Numbered from the stretch's first letter, positions 1 through 10,079 are shown. The stretch is DNA of 54,057 nucleotides from Elusimicrobiota bacterium (GCA_016721625.1 JADKHR010000002.1:1-54057), one strand, 5' to 3'. Translations and numbers: made by a program. The notes: generated by a model from the sequence alone, not told the origin.

Positions 1-693
1 AGTCGAATGGATGCCGTAGAGGGTTCCCCACCCGAACTCCGTCCCACATCGGTATTTGGCAAATCAGAAGGAGGCACTATTAGCCTTTTTTACATTTTAT
101 GGCGCGGAACGGCGTGACCGTCGGCGAACAACCGATCCGTCACGGCGCGAAACTCAGCCAACCGTTTTCCGAATCAAAGGACCGTTTTCCCGCACATAGC
201 CGGGATAGGCATAGATCCCATCTAAGCGAACCCCAGGGCTTTTTCCACCAAACGATAAAATTTTGCAGGAGATCCTGGGCCCAACCCCCACCGGCCAGTC
301 CCAGGTCGACCTCGATCTGCAACACTGCAGGCCGCCGAGCGTTCAAGGACGAGAGGGCGCGAAGGGGAACGGGGTTGTCCACCATCACGAAAATTTGTTT
401 TTCGGACGACACGCCCCCCGCGCGGGATTCACCAGACCGGTGATCAAGATCAAGCGCCGAGCCCAGCGGCGCGAAGAGATGCCGGCCTCCGTTCAGATCA
501 GTCCGACCAGCGGTCGGCGCCCGAGGCGGGGCTACCAGGCCACCGCCGGCGCTCCGTAGCCAGACCGTCGGCCCGCGCCGACGACCGCGGGCGAAGCAAG
601 GCCAGCCCGATTTCCCGCCTCACCGCCCGCACGTTGTAGGCGATGGCGGCCAATTCCACCTCCACCCGGCGCAGGCGTGGTCCGTGACGACAT
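1..693 (-). CDS. alr: Alanine racemase (partial, frameshifted, runs off left edge)
   Basis: Conserved pieces of an alanine racemase PLP barrel appear in order across three minus-strand frames: VELAAIAYNVRAVRRE near 650-605, LILITGLVNPA near 450, VDNPVPLRALSSL then IEVDLG near 380-300, GVRLDGIYAYPGYVRENG near 240-183, EFRAVTDRLFADG near 155-115, and finally KANSASF followed by TLYGIH near 95-10, matching the family's ANSA and LYGI signatures. The family makes D-Ala from L-Ala for peptidoglycan. The start ATG (693-691) overlaps the TGA of the upstream FemAB-like gene (TGATG). At least three frame changes and an in-frame stop near 75 interrupt it; the C-terminal domain lies outside the window. 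A D-threonine-aldolase-like relative is the alternative. Confidence 0.62.
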
Positions 694-1732
694 CAGTCGG
701 CCTCAGGACGATCGAACGGGGACAGAAGAAGGAGGATCGCCCGCCAGATTTTCATAAAGATCGGCAACCGCTGGCGCCCACAGGAAATAGAGCCAAGGGA
801 CATGCACGCGGTCGTATTCCCCCCCACAAACTCCGTCAGTTCCGCCCCAAAGCCTTTCTTGAACCGATACAACCCACACGGATCCTCCGGTTTCAGGTTG
901 CTCGGCACAACGCGAAATCGTAGAGCGTGCAGGCGTTGGATTTCGCCCAGCGGATCATGGTCCATTGCATCAGATGGTTGGGCATGTATTGACGGTCGGT
1001 GTTGGCGCTGGCGCCGTAAGGCATACCAGGTTGTTTTCCCATGGGTGAGCGCCCAGGGCCCCGGAAATCGGTTTCCCCTCGCGCTCGGCCGGGAAAATTG
1101 AGCCTTCCCCTGCGCCCAACCGCTTTTGAATGTCCAAAAATACCCCGCCGGCCGAATCAAAAAATCCGTCGGCCGGGCCGTATCGACGAGGATGCGGTAG
1201 AAGGTTTCAATCTCTTCGCGGGGAGCGACCGGGCGGATGGTCACGCCTTCTTTTCCCGCCAAACGAATGTTATGGCGGGTCTTCTGATCCATCCTTCAGA
1301 AGATCTCTTCGCTCTTCGAAATATCAAGCGAAACACCAGCCGAGGCTGAACCCCGAAAAACCCGCCCGTCTCGGCGCCCGCCGAAACCCGTTTTGCAAAA
1401 AGAGGCCCCGAAATCCAGTCCATCGTTTTTTGAGACATCGGGATCGATCTTAAGAAAAACCGCTTTACGTTCCCGCGCCAGCTTTTTCCACTCGACGGAA
1501 CAGTTCCGCCAAATCCTCCGCCGTCCATCCCTCCAGAGAACCGGGCCCCGGGGCGCGTAAAAAACAATGCCCGAATTTTGGAAAATCCCGCTCCAAAACC
1601 TGGAGCCCCACCGGAAAACGTCCCGTTCCACACAAAAGACGGTGCGCCCGCCAGCCGACGGGGCTTTAACCTCGGACCAACCCGCGGTTTTGAAACACAT
1701 GGTGCTTAACGGCCGTGGCCGTCGTCGATCAC
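693..1732 (-). CDS. FemAB-family peptidoglycan/aminoacyl transferase (frameshifted)
   Basis: Fragments match the FemA/FemB/FemX fold (tandem GNAT domains that transfer an amino acid from aminoacyl-tRNA to a lipid-linked peptidoglycan precursor). Seen are an N-terminal segment resembling FQxxxWSEVK, then ARERKAVFLKIDPDV near 1450, KTRHNIRLAGKEGVTIRP near 1285-1230 (the family's R-x-NI-x-KA-like stretch), HGKTTWYA near 1030, and LKPEDP...GLYRFKKGFGAELTEFVG near 900-815, the C-terminal family signature. The probable GTG start (1732-1730) overlaps the asparagine synthase TGA as GTGA. At least three frame changes break it. The fold is reasonably certain; the acceptor is not, and such proteins also occur in exopolysaccharide loci with unknown targets. 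Confidence 0.68.
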
Positions 1733-3608
1733 GCCTCCGCCGCCAGGGTCAAAGGTTCACCATGGCGTTGCCACATTTCCAGCATGAGGAGGCCCACAGG
1801 CGATACCCGTGGTCCCGTCGGCCCGATTGGTGCTCGTCCCCCAATCCCTGAAGAACCTCGGGCCGGAAATCGCCGCTGGGCCTCGGGAGAAAGCACGGTC
1901 TCCTGAAACATCGGACAGGCAGCCCCGAAACCAAGGTCCCAAAGGAATCCCAAACCCCATTTTCCGCTTCAAGATCGTGGGGAAGGAGATCCTTGGAAGT
2001 TTCTTTGAAAATCCATTTGGTCTGGGACCATCCCTTTAATTTCCACCGGCGGGCAGTCGGAACACGAACTCCGCGAAATCGTGGTCAGGAGCGGCGACCG
2101 TCCCTCAAGGAAACCGCCATGGAGGCGATGTCGACTTTCGTCATCAAACATTCCGGCAAATAGGTCGAAAAATCCGTGTAGAGCGTCCGGTTGATGACAT
2201 CGGCGCTGGGCGCCCGGTCGAAAAGCTTGTCGAATATGGCGCAACGCCCGTCCCTCGGCAACCCGGGAAGCGAAGGCTTCCGTATGGAGCGCGCGTTTGA
2301 GCGGGTCAGGGAAAAAACAAAGAACCCGAGATGGCGCGCCGCGGGGTCGATTCCCCCACGCTCTCCATCAAGCGCCGAACCCCGCCACACCCCACCCCTT
2401 GGAACCCCCGCGATCTCCGAGTAGGGAAAGCGTTTTGGCCCCCTTTCCAAACCCGCTCCGGGAACGGCCCGCGCCCTGTGGGCCCCAGGGCCGCCACGCG
2501 TGCCGAAGGTATCCCGCGAAGTTCTCGTCCCCCGTCGCCGTTCAAGGCCACGGTGACGTACCCGCCGGGTCTCCCGCGCCGCGTAATAGGTCGGCAGGGC
2601 GGAGGGGTCCCGCGAAGGCTCGCCGTAATGGCGGGCCAGAAGAAACACTTCCGCCATCTCGAAGCTTGACCACGAACTCCGTGTGGTCGGTTCCCGAACC
2701 GCCAGGCCACCTCATGGCGAAGGGAGTTCGGAAAATTCCTCATGGTCGAACCCAATGGAAAGGTTTTAACAGGCTGGTCCGACAATTCGCTCATAGGCCC
2801 ACGATGACGGAGGAATCGATGCCGCCCGAAAAAACGCGCCCAAAGGAACCTCGGAGATCAGTCGCATTTTGACCGCCTCGGTCAATCGTCGGCGGATCTC
2901 AGACAACCTCTTCAACCCGATCGATAAGGGCGGTTGGTTAACCGGAAAGGTCCCAATACCGTTCCACCGCACCGCGCCTTTCTCCACGATCAAACGGTGG
3001 GCCGGGAAGTTTCCGAACATTTTTGTAGATAGTGAACGGGCTGGGGATATACTGAAAACTTAAAAACAGATCCAGCGCCTCGAGGTGCATTTCCGGATCA
3101 AAGTCGGGAACTTTAAGCGCCCAAGTTCAGACGCCCACGCCAGCCAGCCGCCGTTCCATGTAGAAGAGCGGCTTTTTCCCGAACCGGTCCCGAGCTAAAA
3201 ACAACCGCTGGCGTTTCTCGTCCCACAAGGAAAAGCGGAACATCCCCGAAGCCGCCGAACGCACTCCACGCCTTCTTCCTCATACAGATGGACAATAGTT
3301 TCCGTGTCCGAATGGGTTTTTAAACCGGTGCCCTTGGCCTCCAACTCTTTCCGCAAAACCTCGAAATTATAAATCTCCCCGTTAAAAACAATCCCCACCG
3401 TCCCATCTTCATTGAAGATCGGCTGTCGCCCCCCCGCCACATCAATGATCGCCAACCGCCGCATGGCCAACCCCACCCGACCGTCGGGCGAAACCCAAGC
3501 GCCGCCCCCATCCGGACCCCGGTGGTGAAGACTCTCGCAGGCGCCCTCCAACAGTGGGGCCGATCCGGTAACGCCGGAACGGGAGAAAAAGCCGGTTATG
3601 CCGCACAT
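1729..3608 (-). CDS. asnB: Asparagine synthase, glutamine-hydrolysing (frameshifted)
   Basis: The N-terminus MCGITGFFS carries the Cys2 nucleophile of a class II glutamine amidotransferase, followed by LHHRGPDGGG, RRLAIIDVAGG-Q-PIFNEDG and FNGEIYNF. Frame-shifted pieces downstream give the ATP-pyrophosphatase domain (EVPLGAF..GIDSSVIVG near 2870-2800, ALNGDGG..EL near 2550, LPECLMTKVDIASMA near 2160-2115) and the C-terminal LLMLEMWQRHGEP near 1790-1755. Reassembled length, about 625 residues, is normal. The protein transfers glutamine nitrogen to a carboxylate; in glycan loci AsnB homologues often amidate uronic acids, which is the likely job here rather than asparagine supply. There are at least four frame changes. 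It ends with GTGA overlap onto the FemAB-like gene. Confidence 0.85.
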
Positions 3609-3609
3609 G

Positions 3610-4633
3610 TTAGCGCTCGCATAGGAAATGCCAGTAGGGAAGGTGATCGGAAACCGTCACGCGAGTAAAAGTGTCCGTGAGAGCTGAAATCTCTTTCCGA
3701 CTCACCCTCTGTTCGATGCTCGTAAAAAATCGATCGTAGACATCCTGCTCGATCCGCCGAAGAGATTTGTCTTGATAGAACTCGAAAAGCGGAACGTACC
3801 GGCCCCATCCGAAAACATTCAACAGACGGCCCCAACACCACCAACGGTTTGTAAATAAACACCGCACCCAGCCAAGAGAACAACCGCCAGAAAACCAAGC
3901 CCCCGGATCTGGCAAAGGATCGTCCGGGCCAACGTCACCGCTTGGAGCGCCCACCGATAATAGAAAGGACGATTGTCCAAGCTGTAGTAAAGGAAAACCA
4001 ACAACCGCGGCGCGTAGCGAGCGATGGCCCTCACCTCGTCTAAACAAGGCACCGGCAAATGGTGCAACACCCCGAGACAAAAAAGAAAATCGGCGAAATC
4101 TCGCCGAAAGGAAGCCCACGAAGGTCTCCCTAAAAAAAAAAGCGCGTGGGGGCAATCCCGCAAATTTTCTCGGCCACAAAGATCGCGTCGGAGAAATCCA
4201 CCAGCACCAGTTCCCGGCAATGGTCTTTGATGAAGTGGCTCCAGCGCCCAATGCCGCACCCCAGGTCGCAGACCCGCGCGCCGCGAAGGCTCGCCCGGTC
4301 CACCAGATCGAAATAGGCGTCAAATTCCCGCCCATGCTCGGGGAGAATCCGCGGATACTGTTTCCATTCCTCTCCAAAGGAAAATTGGATGTCTTCGGCG
4401 AAATCCGCGCGAGAGGGGCCTCCCCTGGAATCCCATAAGACCCGGCGAACCTGCGCTGAATATTCCCGCGGGTCCGGCAGAAGGATGACGTCGCCCAAAA
4501 CGGGATACGACCGGCCTCGAACCTCGATTCCGCCATCCACTAGGCGAAGGTCCTCCGTGCCAAAGAGATCACGAAGGGCGGGAAGTTTGTCCGCGTAGTA
4601 AGAAGGTCCCAGGACCAAAGAGGGAGGGATCAC
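3610..4633 (-). CDS. Class I SAM-dependent methyltransferase (frameshifted at poly-A tract)
   Basis: The N-terminal third reads through to a Rossmann SAM motif, VCDLGCGIGRWS (motif I) with VLVDFSD (motif II). The frame then breaks at a 10-base A run (4132-4141 on the plus strand). Past it, the other frame gives FADFLFCLGVLHHLP (motif IV/post-motif) and a long hydrophobic/aromatic C-terminal part ending DHLPYWHFLCER. Such methyltransferases in O-antigen clusters methylate sugars or uronates. ATGA overlap joins its start to the preceding GT4 gene; asnB starts one base after its stop. Slippage at the A tract could be a sequencing error or genuine phase variation. The substrate is unknown. Confidence 0.75.
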
Positions 4634-5760
4634 CGCGGGGCTCCTAACGCTTCGTCATAGAGGGCCCGATAACGGGCGGCGACGGAACCCATGGAAAAAT
4701 GTTTTTCAATTCGATCTCTTCCCGCCAAACCCCGGCTTCGGCGCTCTTCAGGCGATAGGGCCAAGAGCGCCCCCCACGCCTCGGAAAGAACCGCCGGATC
4801 CCGCGCCGGAACGGTCCGGCCGGTGTCCCCCAGAAGCGCGACCACGTCCCCCACGGCCGTGGCCGCGCAGAGGACCCCGCAGGCCATGGCCTCGCCTAAA
4901 ACGCTGGGGAACCCTTCGCTCACCGACGACAGGGTGGCCACATCAAACCCCGGGAGAATGTCCTGAACATTTTCTTGTTGGCCCAGAAGGATCATGTCGT
5001 CAAGCCCGCGGGCACCCAGAGCGTGGAGAAGAACGGCGTTGCTCCTTTCCATTCCCGCCCCGCAGAGAACGAACCGCGCGTCGGGCCGCTTGTTTTTAAA
5101 AATCTGGGCGGCGTCCAAAAAAGTGGGGATGTCTTTGTGTGGGTCGTAGCGAGCCACGAGCCCGATCACCGGGTTCTCCGGCGTCACCCCCCAGGAAAGC
5201 CGAACCGCCGCCCGGACGTTCGGACGCGGCCGAAAAAGGTCGGTGTCAAACCCCAGTGGAATCACCCGCATGGGACCCGGGTCATACCCGGCGGCCACAT
5301 GCGCAAGACGAACCGCCTCTCCCACGCACACGATGCGCCGCGGAATCCGACAGGACAAACGAGCCCCCCACCGCAACATCCGCAGGGTCCGCGCCCCGTT
5401 CAGGCCGGGCGAAAGGTTGGCCTGGTGGAGCCCCCACACCACCGGGATCCCCAGGGTCCAAGCCGCCAATCCCCCGACTACATTAGGGTCCGGAAGCCAG
5501 GTTTGAACCAAATCAAACTTTTCCCTCCCGAAGCCACCCCCACAGACGGAGGAGACAGCGTCCCCAGGGTTTTTTCCTAGAGGTCCCAACCCTTCACACG
5601 GAATTCCCATTCCCTTAAAGCGCTCTCAGCCTCCCCCCGACCGAAAAGCAAGAACCCGTTGCCTAAAATCCGGCCCCTCCAGCCTTTCCGCCAGCCGGAG
5701 CAACATGTTCTCCGCGCCGCCCGGGTCGAGGCCTGTGATCACATGGGCGATCTTTGTCAT
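4630..5760 (-). CDS. Family 4 glycosyltransferase (one frameshift)
   Basis: Starts MTKIAHVITGLDPGGAENML, a textbook GT4 N-terminus with the GGAE acceptor loop, at ATG 5760-5758 that overlaps the TGA of the GT2 gene (ATGA). The frame changes near 5630, then continues FDLVQTWLPDPNVVG, VIPLGFDTDLF and the C-terminal nucleotide-sugar domain with LGQQENVQDILPGFDVATLS, SEGFPSVLGEAMACG (the E-x7-E retaining-GT signature). Total about 376 residues, normal for GT-B retaining enzymes. It probably adds a hexose in the cytoplasm to a lipid-linked glycan. The donor and acceptor cannot be read from sequence. Confidence 0.88.
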
Positions 5761-6773
5761 TCGGGGTCCAAAGCGGAGGCGGGGCCCTTCTCTTTCCTTT
5801 GGTCGCGCGCCGATGTTCTCCGCAGTCTCTCCGTCAACCCCCACAGGAAACGTTTTGCCGATTTTTCCCTTTGAAACCAAGAAGTCGTCAACGACCGCCC
5901 CATCCACCGGAAAAATATCCAGTAAAGCCAGGCCCGAGGCCGCCAGGGGTCGAGCCGGAGGGATTCCCTTAAGAACGGGTCCCCGTTTCCACCTCCCGCC
6001 AGGAGCGCGCTCCGAAAGTGCCGCAGATGAACGGCGGCCAATGCCCGACGCCGCGCGGGTTCCGCCACCCGAAGTCCCTGGAACGCGCTCTCCAGCGCGC
6101 GTATTTCCGAGACATGGGCGCGGGAAAGGTCCGAGGACATTTGATGGGGAGACACGCGATAAAGCGCCAGCGTCTCCCGCACCACGGCGATGGGATAACG
6201 GGCGGCCAAACGGAGCCACAGTTCATAGTCTTCCGAGCCTCTCACTTCCGGATCCAGAGAAAACACCCCGACCGTCACCAGGCAAGAGCGACGGACCATG
6301 ACCGTGCAGGCAGGAATGAAATTCCCGTTCAATAGCGCTGAGAACACCCGACCCTCCCGAAGTTGCCAGGGCCCGGCCTCGACGTCCTGGGTTCGGAGCC
6401 CCTCGCCAAAGCGGCGGGCGTTCGCGTAGCACCACCCCGCCTCCGGCGCCTGTTCAAGAAACTTAATTTGTCGATCGAGTTTTGTCGGCAACCACAGGTC
6501 GTCGGAATCCAGGAACGCGATAAACTCCCCACCGGCGGCGCGAATTCCCTCGTTCCGCGGGCACGCGGGCAAAGGACAATTGGGAATCTGAAGGACCCGA
6601 ACCCTGTCCGGAGCGCGGGCCTTCAGCATCGCCGCTGTTCCATCCGTGGACCCGTGGTCCACCACCAAAATCTCAAAATCCGTAAACGTCTGCCGTTCCA
6701 CCGAATCGATGGCTTCCGCCAGCCACTCCTTGCGATTGTAGGTGGGGATGATGACGCTGACCCGTGGATTCAT
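5757..6773 (-). CDS. Family 2 glycosyltransferase
   Basis: An intact 338-residue GT-A protein. It opens RVSVIIPTYNRKEWLAEAI with the family 2 nucleotide-binding start, followed by VDHGSTDGT, ACPRNEGIRAAGGEFIAFLDSDD (DxD metal/nucleotide site) and EDYELWLRLA (the ED catalytic-base region). A GTP-rich, positively charged C-terminal tail follows, without membrane segments. One of the few genes in the left third without a frame break. ATGA overlap with the downstream GT4 gene suggests coupled translation. An inverting sugar transferase of surface glycan assembly; specific sugar not assigned. Confidence 0.92.
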   Translation of the reverse strand: MNPRVSVIIPTYNRKEWLAEAIDSVERQTFTDFEILVVDHGSTDGTAAMLKARAPDRVRVLQIPNCPLPACPRNEGIRAAGGEFIAFLDSDDLWLPTKLDRQIKFLEQAPEAGWCYANARRFGEGLRTQDVEAGPWQLREGRVFSALLNGNFIPACTVMVRRSCLVTVGVFSLDPEVRGSEDYELWLRLAARYPIAVVRETLALYRVSPHQMSSDLSRAHVSEIRALESAFQGLRVAEPARRRALAAVHLRHFRSALLAGGGNGDPFLRESLRLDPWRPRAWLYWIFFRWMGRSLTTSWFQREKSAKRFLWGLTERLRRTSARDQRKEKGPASALDPE

Positions 6774-6776
6774 CGA

Positions 6777-7739
6777 TTAGCGGCTGATCGGAATTTTTGT
6801 CTTTCCAAGAAAGGAACGGCGGCAGAGGCGCAACGTGGATTCGATCTCCCACTCGATTCTATTTCGCCAGGAAAAACCCATTCGCTGAAGCCGCTGAACC
6901 GAAAATGTCCAGGAGGGGGCGCGGGGGGTCATCGCAGGAATTTCAACGGGAACCGAAACCCCCCATATTTTCTGGGCCACGCCGGCCACGGACTCCGCAG
7001 CCTCCCGGAGCGTCATGGCGCGCGGGTGGCCCACGTGGAGAAGTCCCTGATCCGGCCAACGTTTTGGTCGCCGCAAAAGAAACGAGACGGCACGGGCTGT
7101 GTCTTCCAGGGTGATAAAATTCCTCTTCTGGTTGCCGGGAGACTTCAACACAATTTTCCCGGTCCGAACGACCTGATCGCAGAGGTCGTTAAAGAGAAGA
7201 GACCAGCGGGGAACGCTGACATCGGCGGGCGCCCCCATGGCGTTCGAAAGGCGGAGTCGGAGGACGGGAAGTCCTTTGTTCGAGCGGAAATAGTCCGCCA
7301 CGCATTCTCCAAGGTAACGCCCGAGGGCGTAGGGGTGGCCGGGGGCCGGGGGCGTGTCTTCGCGCAAGACGCCACGCGCGTGGGCGCCGTAGACATGAAA
7401 AGTGGAAAAGAAAAGGACGCGGGGGGGGGGTAAATGAGCCAGAAGATCAAGGGTCGCCCAGGTCCATTCCCCCCCGACCTGAAGAGCTTCAACGGGATTC
7501 CGGGCGGCGTCGATTTCATTGGGAGCCGAGAGGAGAAGCGCGGCGTCCACCGGACCCAGCGCCTGTCGAAATCGCTCGGCCCCCTTCCCCGTCCACGCCA
7601 GGACCCGTTTCACTTTAAGCCACGGGGGCGGCGGCCCCGGACGCCGCGAGACGGCGATGACGTCATGCCCTTCTTCCGTCAAGTGCGCCGCGATTCTTCC
7701 CCCGAGGTATCCCCGAGCGCCGAAAAGGGCGACCTTCAT
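6777..7739 (-). CDS. NAD-dependent epimerase/dehydratase (extended SDR)
   Basis: Extended short-chain dehydrogenase of 320 residues: MKVALFGARGYLGGRIA is the Rossmann G-x-x-G-x-x-G site, FFSTFHVYG supplies the catalytic Ser/Thr strand, and HPYALGRYLGE gives YxxxR/K-type catalysis. The start is ATG 7739, overlapping the TGA of the RmlC-like gene as ATGA; a frame start 18 bases upstream is less likely. The order after rfbF, rfbG and the 3,5-epimerase suggests a 4-ketoreductase finishing a CDP-6-deoxyhexose. A run of ten C on the coding strand (plus-strand G 7421-7430) encodes consecutive prolines just before the Ser/Thr strand and is a potential slippage site. Confidence 0.85.
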   Translation of the reverse strand: MKVALFGARGYLGGRIAAHLTEEGHDVIAVSRRPGPPPPWLKVKRVLAWTGKGAERFRQALGPVDAALLLSAPNEIDAARNPVEALQVGGEWTWATLDLLAHLPPPRVLFFSTFHVYGAHARGVLREDTPPAPGHPYALGRYLGECVADYFRSNKGLPVLRLRLSNAMGAPADVSVPRWSLLFNDLCDQVVRTGKIVLKSPGNQKRNFITLEDTARAVSFLLRRPKRWPDQGLLHVGHPRAMTLREAAESVAGVAQKIWGVSVPVEIPAMTPRAPSWTFSVQRLQRMGFSWRNRIEWEIESTLRLCRRSFLGKTKIPISR

Positions 7740-8188
7740 GGATGCCGCGACTCCCATTGGTAGGGAATCGATTGGTCGAACGGGTCCAAGCGGTCGATTT
7801 CATTCGGATCGTGGGGGATGGTCGCGCAATTGGCCACCAGGGACATTCCCTCCGCCAACCCCAAGAAACCGTTCCAGATTCCAGGCGGAATGGCCACCAG
7901 GGCGTAGTGGTCCGGCCCCATCTCAATTTCTTGAACCTGACCTCGGGTAGGACTCTGGAGGCGCTGGTCGTAGAGCACGAGACGAACGAGGCCATGGGGC
8001 ACCGCGTAGTTCAGGGTCATGCGATGGTGCAGATGCCACGCCTTGACCCGCGCGCCCTGATGCACTCCGGAAAAATAGATCTCCCCGAATTCCTCGAAAT
8101 GGGGATCATCTCGCCTCAACATATGCATAACCATTCCACGGGGATCGATGATTTTCCGGAGCGGGAAAACCCGCACGTCATGGATCAT
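7736..8188 (-). CDS. dTDP-4-dehydrorhamnose 3,5-epimerase-like cupin (probably CDP-sugar epimerase)
   Basis: A 150-residue RmlC-family cupin. Visible are DPRGMVMHMLR near the start, GEIYFSGVHQG, AWHLHHRMTLNY with its histidines, GLVRLVLYD, and ALVAIPPGIWNGFLG. The family epimerises C3 and/or C5 of 4-keto-6-deoxyhexose nucleotides. It lies directly after CDP-glucose 4,6-dehydratase (ATGA overlap at 8188) and before an SDR, so the substrate is inferred to be CDP-4-keto-6-deoxyglucose rather than the dTDP form. It belongs to the subgroup with the HLHxRMTLNYAVP pattern, not to canonical RmlC, so whether both carbons are epimerised is open. Confidence 0.83.
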   Translation of the reverse strand: MIHDVRVFPLRKIIDPRGMVMHMLRRDDPHFEEFGEIYFSGVHQGARVKAWHLHHRMTLNYAVPHGLVRLVLYDQRLQSPTRGQVQEIEMGPDHYALVAIPPGIWNGFLGLAEGMSLVANCATIPHDPNEIDRLDPFDQSIPYQWESRHP

Positions 8189-9255
8189 GGCACGTTCCCC
8201 GCGTATTCCTGAATTTGTTGCCACGTCAGGTCGGTCAGGTGTTCCTTTCGCTCGGCGTTTTGGTACCAACGCGCGGTTTCCGCCAAGGCTTTGTCGACGG
8301 TCCAACGGGGCCGCCAAGACAACAAACGTTTTGCCTTATCACAATTTAAAAAAAGGAAGGTCGTTTCCCGAAGTCCTCCCACCTCCCGCCGAACTTCAAC
8401 CCGGCCGCCACCCCAATGAGCGAGAAATGTTTTGACCAAACTCCTCACCGGCAAACAAGCTTCCTCGTTTGGCCCGAAATTCCAGGAACCGGCGAATTCC
8501 TTGGGGCGGTCCGCCAAGGCCACCGCCAAGGTGAGATACCCGGACAGGGGTTCGAGCACATGTTGCCAGGGGCGGGTGGCTTCCGGTCGGCGAAGAACGA
8601 TGGGGGCGCCGCGTTTGAGCGCTCGCACGCAATCGGGGATCACACGGTCCTTGGCCCAATCCCCGCCGCCGATCACATTGCCCGCCCTCACCGTGGCCAC
8701 CCCCGTGGATGAACCGTCGAAGTAAGATCGGGCGAAAGCCGTGTAAACGGTCTCCGCCGCCGCCTTGGAAGCGCTGTAAGGGTCATCCCCCCCGAGGGAG
8801 TCGGTCTCACGATAACCCCACACCCACTCTCGATTTCGGTAACACTTATCCGAGGTGATGAGGACGACGGAGCGAAGTTTTGGCGCACGACGACAGGCCT
8901 CCAGAACGGTGGCCGTTCCTCCCACATTGACCGAAAAGGTTTCCACCGGACTCTCGTAGGAGGGACGGACCAAAGACTGCGCGGCCAAATGGAACAAAAA
9001 TTCCGGGGAAAATTCTTTCATCACCCGCTGAAAAACGGTTCTGGTCCCGAATGTCACCGTTGACGTGGCGGATCTTCCGGGAGGCCCGAGCAGTCGATAG
9101 GGATTTTGATCCCGGCGCGGCGGAAGGGCATAGCCCAGGACGTGGGCCCCCAGACGATGGAGCCAAAAAGCGAGCCAGGCCCCCTTAAACCCCGTGTCGC
9201 CCGTGACGAGAACTTTTCGCCCACGATAACGATCGCCCACCTCTTTCAGCGTCAC
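8185..9255 (-). CDS. rfbG: CDP-glucose 4,6-dehydratase
   Basis: Converts CDP-D-glucose to CDP-4-keto-6-deoxy-D-glucose using bound NAD. Sequence features: KVLVTGDTGFKGAWLAFWL (Rossmann site with the GFKG typical of this enzyme), FHLAAQSLVRPSY, LITSDKCYRN, DPYSASKAAAE (YxxxK), RAGNVIGGGDWAKDR, and PWQHVLEPLSGYL. Length about 356 residues, as expected. The best start is GTG 9255, giving a GTGA overlap with the end of rfbF; a TTG at 9267 is possible. Together with rfbF it forms the CDP-hexose branch of the locus. Confidence 0.95.
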   Translation of the reverse strand: MTLKEVGDRYRGRKVLVTGDTGFKGAWLAFWLHRLGAHVLGYALPPRRDQNPYRLLGPPGRSATSTVTFGTRTVFQRVMKEFSPEFLFHLAAQSLVRPSYESPVETFSVNVGGTATVLEACRRAPKLRSVVLITSDKCYRNREWVWGYRETDSLGGDDPYSASKAAAETVYTAFARSYFDGSSTGVATVRAGNVIGGGDWAKDRVIPDCVRALKRGAPIVLRRPEATRPWQHVLEPLSGYLTLAVALADRPKEFAGSWNFGPNEEACLPVRSLVKTFLAHWGGGRVEVRREVGGLRETTFLFLNCDKAKRLLSWRPRWTVDKALAETARWYQNAERKEHLTDLTWQQIQEYAGNVP

Positions 9256-10031
9256 CACACCCGCCAAGGGGCTTGGCCCCGGTTCCAGAGATCATTCAAG
9301 TGGGCGTAATCCCGGTAGGTGTCCATGGGTTGCCAGAACCCATCGTGTCGATACATCATCAGTTGTTTGTTTTGAACCAGTTGGTTCATGGGCTCCAATT
9401 CAAACACCAAATCCTCCCGTTCCGGCAGGACCTCAAAAAGATCGGGACGGCATACGAAAAATCCCCCAGAAACCCGACCCACCGTCCCCTTCGGTTTTTC
9501 ATTAAAGGTGGTGACCAAGTCCTTCTCATCGCTGAGGATCTCGCCGAAACGTCCCGTGGGCAATACCCCGGTCACCGTGAGGATCTTTCCGTGGGCGCGG
9601 TGATACGCCAAGAGCTTGTCCGGGTTCACGTCCGCCAAACCATCTCCGTAGGTGAGGAAAAAATTCTCATTCCCCACGTAATTCTTGATCTTCCGGATGC
9701 GGGCCCCCGTCATGGCGTCCAGCCCCGTTTCGGCGAAAGTCACACGCCAATCCGCCTCGCCGTTTCGGGTGTGGTACTGAATCTCTTTTTCATTCCCGAG
9801 CGTCACGGTAAAATCCGATGTTCGGGCGGCATAGTTTAAGAAATAATCCTTGATCGCTTCTCCCTTATACCCAAGACAGAGGACGAACTCTTGGTGCCCC
9901 CACCGCGCGAAGTATTTCATGATGTGCCACAGGATGGGCCACTGGCCCACGGTCACCATGGGTTTCGGTACGTTCTCGGAAACATCGCGGATCCGGGTTC
10001 CCCGGCCACCGCACAAAATGACCACTTTCAT
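9252..10031 (-). CDS. rfbF: Glucose-1-phosphate cytidylyltransferase
   Basis: Makes CDP-glucose from CTP and glucose-1-phosphate. The 259-residue protein begins MKVVILCGGRGTRI..SENVPKPM, the nucleotidyltransferase loop, and has FLTYGDGLADVN (metal-binding Asp), GFFVCRPDLFE and a C-terminal DGFWQPMDTYRDY. A strong Shine-Dalgarno (AAGGAGAT, plus-strand 10036-10043) sits six bases before the ATG, one of the best in the window, and the 48-base gap before it is larger than most here. First committed enzyme of the CDP-6-deoxyhexose branch, and potential supplier for a 3,6-dideoxysugar route further up the locus. Confidence 0.95.
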   Translation of the reverse strand: MKVVILCGGRGTRIRDVSENVPKPMVTVGQWPILWHIMKYFARWGHQEFVLCLGYKGEAIKDYFLNYAARTSDFTVTLGNEKEIQYHTRNGEADWRVTFAETGLDAMTGARIRKIKNYVGNENFFLTYGDGLADVNPDKLLAYHRAHGKILTVTGVLPTGRFGEILSDEKDLVTTFNEKPKGTVGRVSGGFFVCRPDLFEVLPEREDLVFELEPMNQLVQNKQLMMYRHDGFWQPMDTYRDYAHLNDLWNRGQAPWRVW

Positions 10032-10079
10032 TGGGATCTCCTTTGACCTAAATCGGGGAATAACAAGGGCCGGGGAAGA

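Noticed and set aside
28..60. CCCGAACTC stretch resembling the 5S rRNA loop
   Set aside because: The flanks do not match 5S (no AGTGAA, no stems) and alanine racemase coding signal runs across it.
6363..7433. Long plus-strand open frame of about 356 codons
   Set aside because: Antisense to the intact GT2 and SDR genes; composition and sequence match no family.
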